Made by a program: the position numbers and the translations under genes. From Lepidodermella squamata (taxonomy: Eukaryota > Gastrotricha), in NCBI GenBank assembly GCA_047495785.1, contig JBLDXI010000029.1, positions 2,790,001-2,854,000 on the forward strand: DNA of 64,000 nucleotides, written 5' to 3'. The notes below the pieces were generated by a model that worked only from the letters and a program-made list of their open reading frames with translations, was not told where the DNA came from and ran no database searches. How positions within the stretch are numbered: the first letter of the stretch is position 1; each line of letters opens with the position of its first letter. This document shows, piece by piece, positions 17,540-30,450 of this stretch.

Positions 17540-18440
17540 GTGAAAAACTGTTATGTATAATCCGCGAGAAAGCGGAAGAAAATGCATGGCTTTTAAGGTG
17601 CCCGAAACAATACTTTTTTGATTGCGAATGAATGCTTTTACAAATATTGAAAAAACGCAAGCTTAAGCTCCCGTTGTCATCTTGCTAGGAATTAATAGCT
17701 GTAGCGTATCACGTCCGACCTTTTCAACCGAACCGCCTAATAAAAAACGACAGATTTTCTGGAGGTTTTCAAACACTTCAGGGGTAAAATCAGCAACGCG
17801 GCTAGACAAGTATCTTCTTATTATTTTCTTAACGCCATTTATCAGGCGATATTAGTCATTCGAACAGATAAGTGCTTTTTGCAGGCAATAAACATTTTCG
17901 AATTAATACGGAGAATGTTTTGCACGCGTGTTTCACGTGCTGAGGTATCAATAACAATAGGCAGAAAACAAGTATTGTCGCACGTTAACAACGCCAAGCA
18001 GTTCCGACTGACAAGTAGCGTCGGCGAGGTTTCATTTGCTCATAATAGACTCCACATGATACTTGCTTTTAACGTGAAGATTTCAACTTATCGTTTGTCA
18101 TACGAGTTCTTGGCTTTTTCTCAGGTTCCAATTATCACATTGAATAAATGTTTTTAAGCATAGATAACAATTGGAAATATACATCGCATGTAGCACAATA
18201 TTTTCCGGCTCTTGAACAGAGTTGCCAAAAAGTTGAATTTAACAACCAATCAGTCGTCCGCTTGAAAGTACACTGAATTTAATTTCCGGCGTGAAGCTTG
18301 ATTGCGTCATTTCTTGAGATATTTGTGTCAGAGCATAAAGCGTAAAGTATGAAACTCATTTAAACCTAGAAAATCGTTTGGTATTACTCTTGAGATTGGG
18401 AGAAGCTTAGATGAAAGGCTAGCTTTCCCTGGAAAATGAT
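17540..18440. other. No gene seen
   Basis: AT-rich sequence without recognisable coding or repeat structure. Confidence 0.35.
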
Positions 18441-18449
18441 TTCGATTCA

Positions 18450-21110
18450 CCTATACATTGCAGAAACGTTGAGTTTTCGCTACTCGGTAATTGATATCAA
18501 TGATCAGCTGAATACAGTGGATCGTTATTCAGAAATTCCTCAATGATTTATCTAAGATAAAGAAAGTGAAAATGCACTGATTGGCATCAACGATTGTTAT
18601 TGCCTACTTTGCTTCGTCTACCAGAGTGCGAAATCGTTGGTTTTTCTGTTTCAATCTGACACTTATCTCGAAATTCATCTGTTGGAAGTTTGATAACTGA
18701 TAAATCATGGGCAATTATACTTCAAATTGTTGCATCTCCTCATAGTTAAGACTTCAGCGTTACAGTAGTTGAAAGTTAATTATCCTTGACGGTTACTTAC
18801 TAGTCGTTACTTACAAGATTATAATTGTAGATCGCAGTCAGGCCTGAGAACTAAATTTCGGTGTCCGATCTACATGGGGTTTGCAGCGTATGATACGATA
18901 GATTGAAGAATGTTGTTATCAAGTGATGCCAAGACAATTGTGGCTTGTTTACGCAAGTGCAGGTGGGAACCTCGAAAATGGACGGAAACCCTTCGGGTTC
19001 AGACTCTCGTTCTGGAGTGTTGGCGGAAATGGAAAGCGAACGAACAGTTTCAAAACACTTGTGAATGTACCTGTGACTTGCTGAGTTTTGCGGTTTTAAC
19101 GCACCTAACACAATGATTCTAACACAGGGTGGTTGACCTTTGATTCAGCTCAAGGATTTACATCAGAATCGAAAATTCGTTACTTATTCATTCCAATTAT
19201 TTTTCATTCTTACTCATATTCCAGTCTAATGTTTCCAATTCTACTATTCATTAGATTTCCATCTTCTACCTTTTGTTGCAGATATAATGCTAAATCATTT
19301 TGCAAGTTCTTTTGTCACATTTCCTACAGTCTGCAACAACAGCAGAAAAGCTCTTTACAGAGTGTATCATATTACGCGAAATTCCTAGTTAGCGGAAGAT
19401 GATACCCATTCTACTCCATTATACCCATGATTGTGATAACAGTTTCAGGTACTCGCTACTATTCACAATTCTATTGTGTTTCATTGAACAACAGTCATTA
19501 CGCTATAAGGTTTATAAAATGAAAGATAATAGCCTCGCAAAAGAAAGAGCCGTTGTTTTCTCATGAAAATTGAATTAGATACGTCAAAGTGATACCTTTC
19601 TCTAACTCGTAAACATCAATGCCCTCTAAATGTTGAAGACTGAGTCACTCAATTTCACATTAGGTAGTTTTCTAATTGAATTATAGAGTCAACTTTATAA
19701 CCATGGGGCTGCTGGAGGTCTTTTTTTCACAACGTTGAAGGTAATTTATTCAGAATAATAAATACTCAGAAAAAATATGTTTTTCGACAGGCTGCATCTG
19801 CTGCTGCTAAAAGGCCACCCAATCGAATTGTCCCAATACTTCGGGCACTATACTTTGGGATAGCTGTTGGGTATCAGTTGGGAAAGGGGGAGGATAATGC
19901 CGGGGGAACCCCGTACTGCCGCCGTTACTGTCGTAGAAATCTTTGTATGCCGCCAGTGTCCACCCACACGGTTCACCCGGCGCTACTGTAGCAGCGTAGT
20001 TGTTGCTAATGTTTGGGGTGCTGAAAATATAGGGTGTGGACGCCCAATAACGAAATGAGAGAGATTATTGAGCTATTAGAATTAAAAGTAGTTTAGTCAG
20101 CTTGCTACTACCGTAAATGTGCTAGGTGCGAACACCATGGTGCGAGACAGGGCGTGAGAATCGACATTGGGAAAATCAAATATAGATATATAGAAGATAT
20201 AGGCAGTGGACCCCTGGTAAACGGGAAATATTACTGAGCTATTATAACTCAAGGTTTAAGATAAATTAGTCAATCAGTTCGACATTACCGATGGCCATTT
20301 GGGGTTTGGAAGCAGAATTAGTACTTTGGACTATCGTGAATGAGCTGGGTCCGAAAACATCAAAATTGAGCATCAAACTCAATCAAATTTTTGCGCTGGG
20401 AGCTGTCTCTGCGCTTAAAAAACGCTATTTTGTTAACATATGTGATCATCTCGCGGTTGCGTCTGCAATCAGGACTGAGTTGCATGCCCCAGCACTTGCT
20501 GAGCAAAACAGGAAATCAGTTTGCGGCATGTGACGCATTGATTATATAATTAGACAAAAATCAAAATCTTTCTCTATAAGCAATTTTAAGTTGGATGCGG
20601 GATTTCTCTCCCCTGTGTTGGCATTGTGAAGTCTTATGTATTAGCATTCGTTGCGCAGGCAGAACCAGAGACACATGGGTTGCCATGAAACGTTAGCATT
20701 GACTAGTGACGATCGGAATGACGCTACGGATTGAGATCGCGGATCGGCCTATTAGATTATTCTGTGCCCCTGATGGATGGCTTAAGAGTTGTTGGAGGCG
20801 CCATGGATTCTTTCATCTCTGGCAATCAGCGAAACCAGGCAAGAATGGGTTCTCAGTCTCCCGACGTTTGGTCAACGAGTCAGCTATTCTCAGCATTCTG
20901 AGATCCTTCAATGTCTATAAATTGTTCTCACTGTGAACCTCTAGATCCCTTCACAGGTTGACCTCACTTTGATGTAGCACTTCCAAAAATCGATTAATGT
21001 TTAAATAAACAAGTTCCATATTGTCATCGAAATGACTTTTATCTTTGAACGAACACTGATTCTTCATTCCTGCTTAAAGCCGGCTGATCTATCCGAAATC
21101 AACAGCCTTT
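18450..21110 (+). repeat. Tandem segmental duplication, copy A
   Basis: Matches 21,360-25,740 in the same order. Shared landmarks are GTGTCCGATCTACATGGGGT (18,858 and 22,702), the CCCTTCGGGTTCAGAC block, ATTGTGTTTCATTGAACAAC (about 19,473 and 23,778) and TTCTCAGTCT (about 20,850 and 25,455). Copy A keeps a candidate exon after an acceptor at 19,790 that reads AASAAAKRPPNRIVPILRAL and stays open for 66 codons. I could not identify it. Copy B is degenerate there. Confidence 0.68.
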
Positions 21111-21595
21111 AGTGTCCCTTTGAAAACACTGAATTAGGAATTAAGAATACAGGCATAAAACTTGACTGCGTGGGTCATTGCTGCAGAGATTTGTGCTCAA
21201 AAGTTGTTGGCTTTTGAAAAAATGACGAAAATGCTGTCCGCCACATTGATTAAAAAATCCCATTTTTCAAAAACAAAATTGAAAACCACATTCAAAATTC
21301 CTAATGTTTATGAAATTTCACTGATTTCAATTTTTCTGCAATTGATTTCAATTATCAACTAAATGCTGCGGATAGATACTCGGAAATTCCTCAATTTACA
21401 CTAACAACTTAGAACCAGTGATAGGGATTTGGTTTGATTTGGTTTGAGTTTTGACTGTTTTGAAGGGTAAAAACATGTTTTAGCTTTGAAAATGTTTGCT
21501 TTGATTCAATCATGCTTTGGTTTGATATGTTTTGAAAGGGGAAGGCTGTGCTTTGGTTTTGGTTTGGTTTTAATCAAAACCAATAAAGCACACAA

Positions 21596-22056
21596 CATTA
21601 TAGGGCGACTTTGCAGTCACATGACTAAGGTCAAAGTCCGTCGATTTTTTTCTGGTCTAGGTCGCGCGGTCGCGCGGTCGTTGTGGTCGCTTAAAAATGA
21701 GACTGAAAAAAACGATGCACCACCAGGAGTCGAACTAAGGATGTTGAAATATAAAGCCATTTTTTTGATCCACTGCGCCACCAGCTTGAAGAAATCTGCC
21801 GCGAAAATATTTCTACCCATATTGTTCTGAATCGGATCCACTGATAGAAACTCTTAATTGCCATGAATTGGTGGCGTAGTGGATCAAAAACATGGCTTTA
21901 TATTCCAACATCCTTAGTTCGACTCCTGGTGCTGCATCGTTTTTTTCAGTCTCATTTTTAAGCGACCACAACGACCGCGCGACCGCGCGACCAAGACCAG
22001 AAAAAAATCGACGGACTTTGACCTTAGTCATGTGACTGCAAAGTCGCCCTATAATG
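21596..22056. repeat. Long internal palindrome with tRNA-like arms
   Basis: Arms at about 21,596-21,784 and 21,868-22,056 are near-perfect reverse complements, each about 190 nt, around an 83-nt spacer. Each outer tip is CATTATAGGGCGAC. A further direct copy of the outer 98 bp follows at 22,072-22,170. A transcript would fold into a very long hairpin. Confidence 0.85.
21869..21940 (+). other. tRNA-like SINE module (A and B boxes)
   Basis: TGGCGTAGTGG (21,872-21,882) matches the Pol III A box, and GTTCGACTCC (21,917-21,926) the B box, at tRNA-like spacing. The same module occurs inverted in the left arm (about 21,717-21,785). No complete acceptor stem is seen, so it is tRNA-derived and not a working tRNA. 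Confidence 0.6.
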
Positions 22057-25000
22057 AACCATCCCAGTTGGGTTGGCGACCGCGCGACCAAGACCAGAAA
22101 AAAATCGACGGACTTTGACCTTAGTCATGTGACTGCAAAGTCGCCCTATAATGAACCATCCCAGTTGGGGCATTCGCATTCGCTTTTTCGCTGTTTTTAT
22201 GGTTTTTTATGGTTTTTAATCGAAATATGAGGACTATAATCGGAAAAACTTTGTTTTGAAAAACTCAAAACATTTCAAAACTTGATTTGAAATTTTCAAG
22301 TTTTGGTTTGAAAAGTTTTGAGGATATGTTTTGATGTTTTGTTTTGAACATGGTTTGCTTTGAACAAGCCGTGTTTTGCTTTGAGGTATCAAATCAAACC
22401 AAATCCCTTACACTGCTTAGAACCCAGAAAGTAAAAATGCACTGATTCGCATTTGAAAGGCGTACTTCGCTTCTCGTCTACCCGAGCTCGAAATCGCTGG
22501 TTTCACTCGAAGGTTCAATTGTCTGTGGGAAGTTTGATAATGATCAATCGTGAGAATAATTAAGGTTTTTTCACATCTTCCCAATTAATACTCCAGAACT
22601 TTCAGCGTAACAGGATTTTGAAGCGAATTGTTCTCAGGATTCCTGGTCGTTCCTTACAATGCTAATATTTAGATCATTCTCAGACCGGAGAACTAAAATT
22701 CAGTGTCCGATCTACATGGGGTTTGCAGCCTTTGATACGGTGGATTGAAGCTTGACTCTAAATAAGTGATGCCATGACAATCGTGGCTTGTTTACGCAAG
22801 TATGCAAGTGAGAACCTCGATAAGGACCGGAGACCCTTCGGGTTCAGACGCCCGTTCTGTGGGCGAACCTCTGTGAGCGAACCTCTACTCACCTTTTCCC
22901 GTCCTCCAGGCACAGTGGCTTTGTTCATTCAAGTAACAGCAATCAAATGAAACTTCAAAACCTTTTGCCGACGTTTGATTATCGATTCTATAAACGCATT
23001 GCTTCAAACAGGGTTGTCCCATCTCAAAGATTTTTAAATCCGCGGGTCATTTTGGCTCACTGAGCCGCTGTTGCGTAACTAATCCTCTCACTAGTGGGCA
23101 CACAGTCCGCTCAGAATAGGCAAACCGCTGTTGCGCGCTGAAAGGGTGACCTTTGGCGCCAGGATGCTCCGCAACGGCCCGGTTGATTCTCGATTTTTTA
23201 TGACGCTGGAAAAAAGACAGGCCACAATCGCCGGAACCAAAAAACAAACACCGCGCGAATAAGTCCGCCTCAGATGTTGCCCCATTTCCCCTACTCGAGT
23301 CGTACCGCCCGTAAATGGGTGATCTTTTGGCACCAGGCTGCTAGAGTGTGTGCTTTTGCAATGCCCATTTAGAAACATTTATTGCTTCTTTTCATTGTTT
23401 TGACACGCACACACTTCAGCTAATATCTCATGGCTCAATTTGGCTTAGGATTTTATTAAAGCTTAAATTGGTGATCATTCAACATCCTTTTCCGTCAAAT
23501 TTTATTCTGCTATTCATAAGATTTCTCTTACGCGTTGCTCCATATTTTGAAGACTAAAACGTGAAAAGTTGTTTCGTTTTAGTCTCATAAGCTCCAACTG
23601 CAAACAATGCTCTTCAAGTGTATTATATTACGAAATTTCTTAGTCCATTCGCGAAAGATGATACCCCTTCTACTCCATTATACCCATGATACCCATGGTC
23701 TATTAAGGAACACAATAATAAAGTGAGCTGCAGCTTGATAACAGTTTCAGATACTCGCAACTTTGCAAAGGTCTATTGTGTTTCATTGAACAACAGTCAT
23801 TAAGTAGGGTCATAAAATGAAAAGTGATAGCTCCGTAAGAGAAAGAGATGTTATTTTCACGTGAAAATTGAAATAGACACGTCAACATATTACCTTTCTC
23901 CGACTCATAAACATCACTGCCCTATAAATTTTCAAGACTGAGCATCTTCATCACATTAGCTATTTTCACACATTTTTATTTAGAAACTACTTTAGCCGTG
24001 GTGCTGATGGAGGCCTCTTTTCACAACGTTACAGGTAACTCAATCATTTATATGATCCGAATAAAGATGTTTTGTGACAGGCTGCATCCACTGCTAACAT
24101 GGCCACTCGATCGTTTTGTCTCATTACCCCGGGCCTATACAACGGGATAGCCGTTACGAATTAGTTGGGGAAGGGGGAAAAGGAGAGGGGTGGTTGCTGC
24201 CTGGGCTGTTGAAAATATAGGGAGCAGATAAGATATATTTGCTACTACTAAGGGTAGATTAGGACTAAAGGCGGATTAGTCAAGTTGCTACTATCTTAAA
24301 TGAGCTGGGTCCGAAAACAGTGGTGCAGGGTGCAGCTTGAGCAGGACTTGAGAATACTTGAGCGAGAGACACAAATTTAATCAGCTTTTGAAGTCTGCTT
24401 CAAGCTTCAAGAAACTTTAGATTGATTCAGTAAGAAGTTAGACCTAGTTATCTAATTGCTCATTACTCGTTTTGATTTAGTCCAGAACTAAGATAATTTC
24501 GGAATTCTGATAGAATATGTGACTTCTATTTAGATACCGCTGGTATTCCAAAATAATATTAGAAATTATTAAAATAGCTCTTAAATAATTTAGCAGAAAC
24601 GCTTCCGGCAAGTCATGCGGATGTTACACACATTCATGTATAAGGCACTATGGAAATGAGAGAAACCAAGAAAGCATGGGGAATGCATTCGAAAGTGTGT
24701 CTTTTTTAATGGGAGAAGACTGAATAGCCTCATCTCGGGCTGAGACATTTTTTGGGGGGTATTCGTACTTCGGAGTTGTTGGGAATCGTCACCATTTTTA
24801 GGGATTTCGGAGCAAACTAACAGAGGAACCATAACAGTGAGAATATGCAGTCCTAAGAATCAACAAGTACTGATCAATATTATGCGTTGAAAGTTCCGCT
24901 CGAAAAACTGATGCATTTTGTTCAGGTCCCAGGTTTTATTTGCAGGTTTTGGAATTTCGGTTAACTTTAAGTTGGAGGCAGTTTTTTAGAATTGTTGCGT

Positions 25001-25740
25001 TGAGACTGGGCGTATTAACATTTAGAATTCGCATCGCGATCATTATAAATCTTATTCATTCATCCGTTACATCTTCAGTCAGGACTGAGTTACATTCCCC
25101 GGCTGAGTAATAAGGGAAACTAGTTTGCCCACGGCAAGTTTTGCATTGAATGTTAATAAAACAGTCGTTCATTAAGTTGGATCCGGGATTTCTCTCTCCT
25201 GTGTTGGCATTGTGAAGTCATATGTATTAGCAGTTGTTTCGCAGGCAGAACCAGAGACACAAAGATCGAACATAGATGGCTAGCAGTAACTATTGGCGAT
25301 TGGTAGCACCAATTTTTGACGCAATGGATTCTGATCGCGGATGTTTGTGTGCACTGTGACGCGCCTGTGTCGCGCTGATGGATTGGATGGAGGTACCAAG
25401 GACACTGGATTCTGCCGTCCCCCATAGCAATCAGCGAGGCAGGGCGAGAATGGTTTCTCAGTCTGCCGATTTGGTCAGCAAGCAGTCGAAGAGTGTTCAG
25501 TGTCTATAAATCGTCATCCTGTGAACATCCACCTGGTCGTTTCTTCAGTTTGACCTCTGACCTCAGATGTAGCGCATTAGAAATTCGAAAATTGTGATGA
25601 AATAGCGATTGATATTTTAAAAAAATTTTGTTGCATTTCGATCGAAACGACTTTTATTACTGAACGAACACAGCCATAGAAAGCTCATGTTCCGCTGATT
25701 CTTCATTCACACTCCGGGGCAGCTTAAAGCCTGCGGTAAA

Positions 25741-26262
25741 CCTATCGCCAAGCCATTTCCGTCCCGTCTTACCGTCTGTTATTGTCTCTTATTGTTGCAT
25801 CCATGACTGTCGTCGGGCCCGCTCCCTGTCTTCGTGACTCGTGACCTAATCTCTCTCCTGCTAATACCGCTAATGCTCCTTCTATTCTCCGCCACAGTCT
25901 TTCTTTCCGTTTGTTCCTTCTGCTTTATCGGCTTATAATTCATTTTCCGTGGTCTCCTATTCCCGCCGTGATTCAAGTTGATTTTCGTCTTCCCATATCT
26001 TCTAACACCAGCATTCCTCTTCACATTAACGAATCCCCGTAACCGATAATCCTTACGCTGTGAATATTTTCGTCTATTTGCCTCCCAAATAGTGTAGTTC
26101 GTGCACTGTCTAAGACAAGCGCGTGTCCCCATCGTTCCGGCGCCTTGTTTGTCATGTATTTTGCCTGTTAGTTTTGCTTTGGCTTTGAATTTACTAATTG
26201 TACATGTCGAATAAGGACAATAAAAAAGATTTTCGTTCATTCGTTATGTTCACAAACAGCTT
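25741..26262. other. Pyrimidine-rich stretch, possible LINE 3' tail
   Basis: C/T-rich plus strand ending in AATAAAAAAGATTTTCGTTC at about 26,218-26,237. This could be the 3' end of a retrotransposon. The long minus-strand frame here is Arg/Lys-rich with no motif and is not called. Confidence 0.3.
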
Positions 26263-26269
26263 CGGAGAC

Positions 26270-26700
26270 GTGGCCACGTTTGTCTCCGAATTATATGCAT
26301 ATGCCTCTGAAATACTCAAAAATTCGAAAAGATTTTCAAAACAACAACTGATTTGAAACTTGAGGTTTGAATCACAACCAACTACCACGAGTGCTGCAAC
26401 AGATTTCAAATGAAAAACTGAATTGATTGTTTGAAAATGAGTTGATATCTAAGATTCTGGACGTACGACGGGCCGTACGCTTAGGAAATGATTTGGCAGA
26501 ATGCGGCGAGGGATTTCATTTCCGAGTCCCAAGTCCAATGACATTATTTTGTGATTCGACTGAAAAAAATGAAAGAGATATTCGACATATTTTCGGTTTG
26601 CAGCATATGGTACAGGTTACGGTAGAATGACGTTATCTTCCAGTGGAATAACGATTGTTTCAGGTTAGCGAGGCGTATCCGCCGTTCATCCCAGTTAACC
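26270..26700. repeat. Dispersed repeat, copy 1 (other copies at 35.9-37.2 kb)
   Basis: Shares CTCAAAAATTCGAAAAGATT and GTACGACGGGCCGTACGCTT with 36,930-37,130. Also shares TTTGCAGCATAT with 35,920 and GTTAGCGAGGCGT with 36,514. The pieces occur in a different order there, which suggests a rearranged element. Confidence 0.6.
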
Positions 26701-26759
26701 ATGATACCCTGTACCCTGCTATCTCAACTCACACTTCCTCCAGTATAAAATTGCACAGC

Positions 26760-27530
26760 ATGCCGGTTCTACTACGGGGTCAATAATTCCGGCTAATTTC
26801 AACAACGTGTGCAATTTTTTCCGCCGTTAAAATCCACTCCCCCGGAAATAATGAAACTACCTATAATTTAAGAGATAGATTAGGGAGTGCTCTACGTCTC
26901 TACACTAGCAATCTCGACAAGGAACTACTAAGCGTAAGAATCGTTGATTGCCATATTATTTCACTCATATTCAATCGCACTCAGCACCCTCGGCCGATGT
27001 TCGAGATCGACTAGAAGCGCTCCTCAACAGGGTGCAGGGTGTTCATTTTAAAACCGACATCCGCCTCGCCCGTTGGAAAAATCGCGTGCTACCGCAAAAT
27101 TGTATGCACAAAATTAAATATCCTTTTAAAAATATTTTTATTTTATTATATTAATAATTTTTTAAAGATAAAGATAAGTTGCGCTTATTCTCCGCGCGTT
27201 TTTGCGTTGTAGCCGCTACGCGCACCGCCAGTTCCCCGGCGCGCAACTTCTCCCTTGTAATTCCGCATTTTATCACCGGTGACGACACCTTTGTTAGTGT
27301 TTTTCTGATAGCATTTCAAGCATTTGATAGGGCAGCCGGCGTCTTTTTTCCTAAATGTGGATCCTGTAGATGTAACGACTAAGCCTAAACAAGCATTTTT
27401 TGTGACGTTTTTCGCAGTTCTTGGGCGTATAACCGCGAAAACTTCCATCTGAGTGCGGTTATTCCTTGCGGAAACAGTGTTTCTAAGTATAGTTATATAT
27501 TCTCTACAAGATTACCACAGCCGCTCTTGT
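26760..27530. other. No gene seen
   Basis: Short open frames only, none with a recognisable motif. Confidence 0.35.
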
Positions 27531-28615
27531 TGGATGATGGTTATTTTTAGCACGCCTGCCCTAACAGCCAGTCGGTCTTTCAGAGCATAGATCTCATTAT
27601 CACCATCTTCAAGGAGGTCCATGCCTTCAAATCACCCGTCAAAAACGCTGTCTCTCATTGTTTTCTTGTAAAGCAGAGTTAATACTTCTTAGTTACCGTG
27701 ACTTTTTGGGGGGTCACCGAGGTTTTTCACTTGCTGCTGCTGTCGATACATTCCGTCTAGAAAATGGAGTTTTTCGGGATATTCGGAACGTTTATGATAT
27801 TAGCAAACAATTCAGCGGTCAAATGGGCGGTCAAATGAGTGAATCTACTAGGAGACGTAAATAAGTTGACACTAAAACAAGAAAATGCCGGTGTTGCCAT
27901 ACTAACTCTTGAGCAGGAGTGACTCCCTTCTGCCATACCTGCTGAGTTAGATCTCATCCTCTGGTCAGATGAGCACTCTTCAAGAAGGCCCATGTTATGT
28001 AATCTGCTTAATTAGCATTGTTAATCATTGTTTTCTTGCTTAAGACGAATTTACATGTTAAAATGAAGTTTTTCGGGTTCATCGGAACTTTATTGATGTT
28101 AGGAAGTAATTCAACGGTCAGATTTTGGTAAAATTGGCTGATTTTGTTTAGAGACTATGTCAGTATGACAATTAAGCAGGAAAAAGCTGGTGTTGCCGCC
28201 GTAATTCGAGCGCAGGATCGACTTTCGTCTGCCATACCCACTCTCGTTAGACGTCATCATTAGGCCAGATCAGCAACCTTAAAGATGGTCCATAAAATAA
28301 TCTGGCAAGAACAATCTTTCTCATCGTTTTCTTGTAGAATATAGTGTATATATCTTAGTTACCATTACTATTAGGTTGGTCAGCGCGGTTTTTCAGTATT
28401 AGTGGCTTGGCTTGCATTTTTCGGGTTTTTTCGGGTTTTTCGAAACATTTTTGATATTAACTAACAATGTAGCGGTTAGATTGCGACTGAAACAATTGAA
28501 TTTGCTAAGAGACTATTTCAGTTTGACGATAAAGCAGAAAAAAGCTGGTGTTGCCGCCCTAACTCGAGCTGGGTCGGCTTCATGATGCCATACCCATCCT
28601 GGTTAGAGGACGTTT
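27530..28615. repeat. Three diverged tandem copies, about 300-370 bp each
   Basis: Units begin near 27,655, 28,024 and 28,323 with AT(T/C)GTTTTCTTGTA-like starts. Each contains TTTTTCGGG, AATTCA/GTAGCGGT and, near the end, TGGTGTTGCC (27,890, 28,188 and 28,545), followed by a CTGCCATACC-like box. The 27,530-27,655 part is the tail of a preceding unit. No consistent reading frame is conserved. Confidence 0.7.
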
Positions 28616-28619
28616 CAAC

Positions 28620-29524
28620 GCGTTGTAGCCGCATTCCTTCGTCATTTGTGTGGTCATAAGAGGTCCATGCATGAATTTTACTCATTTTTTGAATACATAG
28701 CTATAGTCGCGCTAAACTTCTGCAAATGACGTACTGCTGACGCGTTTCAGCCACTGCTACTTGTTTCAAGCGACCGCATTAGGGCTAAGGTCTGAACTCG
28801 TTTGTTTTTGCTATGGATACTTACTCTTCTAATTCTCCGGGAAATTCAGCCGGCTTGGCGCGTTATACTATTGTTATTTATTGCGTCGTAAAGTTACATC
28901 AATCAAATATCAAATAGTTTTACCAGTAGAAATATTTACAAGAAAGTATCTATGCGAGCATGCCGAACCGTTCTTCTACGACGTGTAGAAACCGAGATCA
29001 CAAGGATGCAAAGTGCTTTGGACCGAGATCAAAAGACAAAGACCGGCGTGGGGCTGAACTTGTTTTGTAACCGCAGTCACACAAAAAGTTGAACCCGCCC
29101 GCAACTGCGGTTACCGCAGGGAAATGAATGACGGGACAAAGGCATCACCAGAGAATATTCCGGCCGCCGCAAACGAGTGATCAATGTCTCAATTAGATCT
29201 CGGTTATCAGTCTCCAAGCGTTGTCTCAGTCATCGGTTGTCCTCAAATCTTCGGCGAATCCAGTGACATCAATAATTTTTTCGCCGAAAATGATGCCAAA
29301 TTCTCACTCTTAACGACTCACGCCGCGCGCCGGATGCTGCCAATTATGTTAGAGTTTACATGACGTTTTGTTAAACACTCAACTTGATCTGAATGGTGCA
29401 AATAAACGGTTGTTCATAGCCTAGCGATGTCGATTTTCCATGCTATGGATGCTAAGGTTTCATTATGAGTAAAGGAGATGCTAAGCGCTCTCTTTACTTA
29501 AAAGCCATCTTGCTAAGGGATTCC
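28620..29524. other. No gene seen; small fold-back at the right edge
   Basis: Around 29,450-29,570, several direct and inverted copies of TGCTAAG and CTTAGCA form an imperfect fold-back. The rest shows nothing recognisable. Confidence 0.35.
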
Positions 29525-30060
29525 TTAATAAGGAGTCCTTACTAAGCAAGACATCCTTAGCAAGATATAGCATTGTTTAGAGTAGAATGCCGCAGAGCTA
29601 TAGTCGAACTCGGGAAAATTAAAATCACCGACGATAATAACATTCTCCTGTTTGTCGACAATGCTGTTTAAGAATTCAAAGAGATGCCTCGTAGCAATAT
29701 CAGTGGCATACATAGAGCGGTAAACAGAGATAATAATATAGTGTAGTGTCTCACCATAACATTCGGCTGCGACAGCCTCTACAAGATCCTCGCTGAAGGT
29801 CGCGAAAAGACAGGAAGGAATATGTTTTTTTACGGCAACAAGCGCACCACCTGCCCCACTTTTCTTTTTATATTCAGCTGTGCGATCTTGCCTATAAACA
29901 GTGTAGCCTTTGTTCGAAATAATGTTGATATTAGAGCGAGAACGAAGAAATGTCTCAGCAAAAATAAGAATGTCTGGATCGATGTTGAGATTTTGAAGAT
30001 ATGACCAAAGAAATTTAAGTCTACTACAGAGGCCATTTACATTTGCGTAGAAAACCGAAG
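29525..30060 (-). pseudogene. Non-LTR retrotransposon endonuclease domain fragment
   Basis: The minus-strand frame is open from about 30,060 to 29,525. It reads like the N-terminal half of a LINE apurinic-type endonuclease: a first block with NVNGLCSRLKFL, then DPDILIFAETFL (catalytic Glu region), a central GGALVAVKK strand, and VIIVGDFNFPEFDYSS, the typical GDFN motif. After this the frame degrades and no reverse transcriptase follows. It is a 3'-broken LINE fragment. Confidence 0.75.
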
Positions 30061-30220
30061 TAAGCAGATTAGATTGCTGTGTTTCGACGGGTACGCCCAG
30101 AACCTATTTTGCGAAGTGATCTACGAGCTTTAGAGAGGAATCAACAGGCTTCAAATTAAAGTAGTTCGAGAAGGGGAAGTTTTTGGGAGTTACCGTAGTT
30201 ACATGATACCACTGCCCTTT

Positions 30221-30450
30221 TCATCGTGAAACAGCTAGATGCATTGCATTTCGTCCATAAAAGGGTGCGTTTCTCTGATCCGCAGACTCAAACTTGAGCA
30301 ACAATTTATCAAGGCCGCTTGATATATCATTAGCATCCTCAATGACGGCAGAAAACCACGTTGCACCGCCGTCTTCTTGATCCCAGCGGTGGATTTCAAC
30401 AGCAAGGAACCGCAATTTAAGGCTCTTTTCACCGATTTTGGGTATATCAC
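30221..30450 (-). other. Open frame upstream of the LINE endonuclease
   Basis: A short minus-strand frame (up to about 65-75 codons) ends 160 nt before the endonuclease fragment. It could be the end of the same element's first ORF. No motif is recognised. Confidence 0.2.

Larger units (their letters stand above)
21416..22415. mobile_element. hAT-type MITE with 8-bp target duplication
   Basis: Exactly 1000 bp. The left end reads CAGTGATAGGGATTTGG. The right end, reverse-complemented, reads CAGTGTAAGGGATTTGG. Both are flanked by the perfect duplication CTTAGAAC (21408-21415 and 22416-22423). CAG...CTG ends plus 8-bp duplications are typical of the hAT superfamily. No transposase is encoded. 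The interior carries a long palindrome and tRNA-like boxes (separate entries). Confidence 0.88.
21360..25740 (+). repeat. Tandem segmental duplication, copy B
   Basis: Second copy of the 18,450-21,110 block, diverged and interrupted by the hAT-type element at 21,416-22,415. The interrupting element sits between sequence matching 18,511-18,560 on its left and 18,560-18,640 on its right, so it inserted after the duplication or in one copy only. No intact gene is seen. Confidence 0.65.

Noticed and set aside
17292-17660. 122-codon minus-strand open frame as a gene
   Set aside because: Only the middle resembles exon 2 of the cysteine-rich family; the rest is intronic or decayed sequence, so I report a pseudo-exon.
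21869-21940. A functional tRNA gene
   Set aside because: A and B boxes are present but no matching acceptor stem or anticodon loop; lies inside a MITE.
25779-26240. 153-codon minus-strand open frame, Arg/Lys-rich
   Set aside because: Composition follows the pyrimidine-rich strand; no motif, no splice context, more like a retrotransposon tail.
27530-28615. CRISPR-like array
   Set aside because: Units are about 300-370 bp and diverged, without short identical repeats and unique spacers; the genome is eukaryotic.
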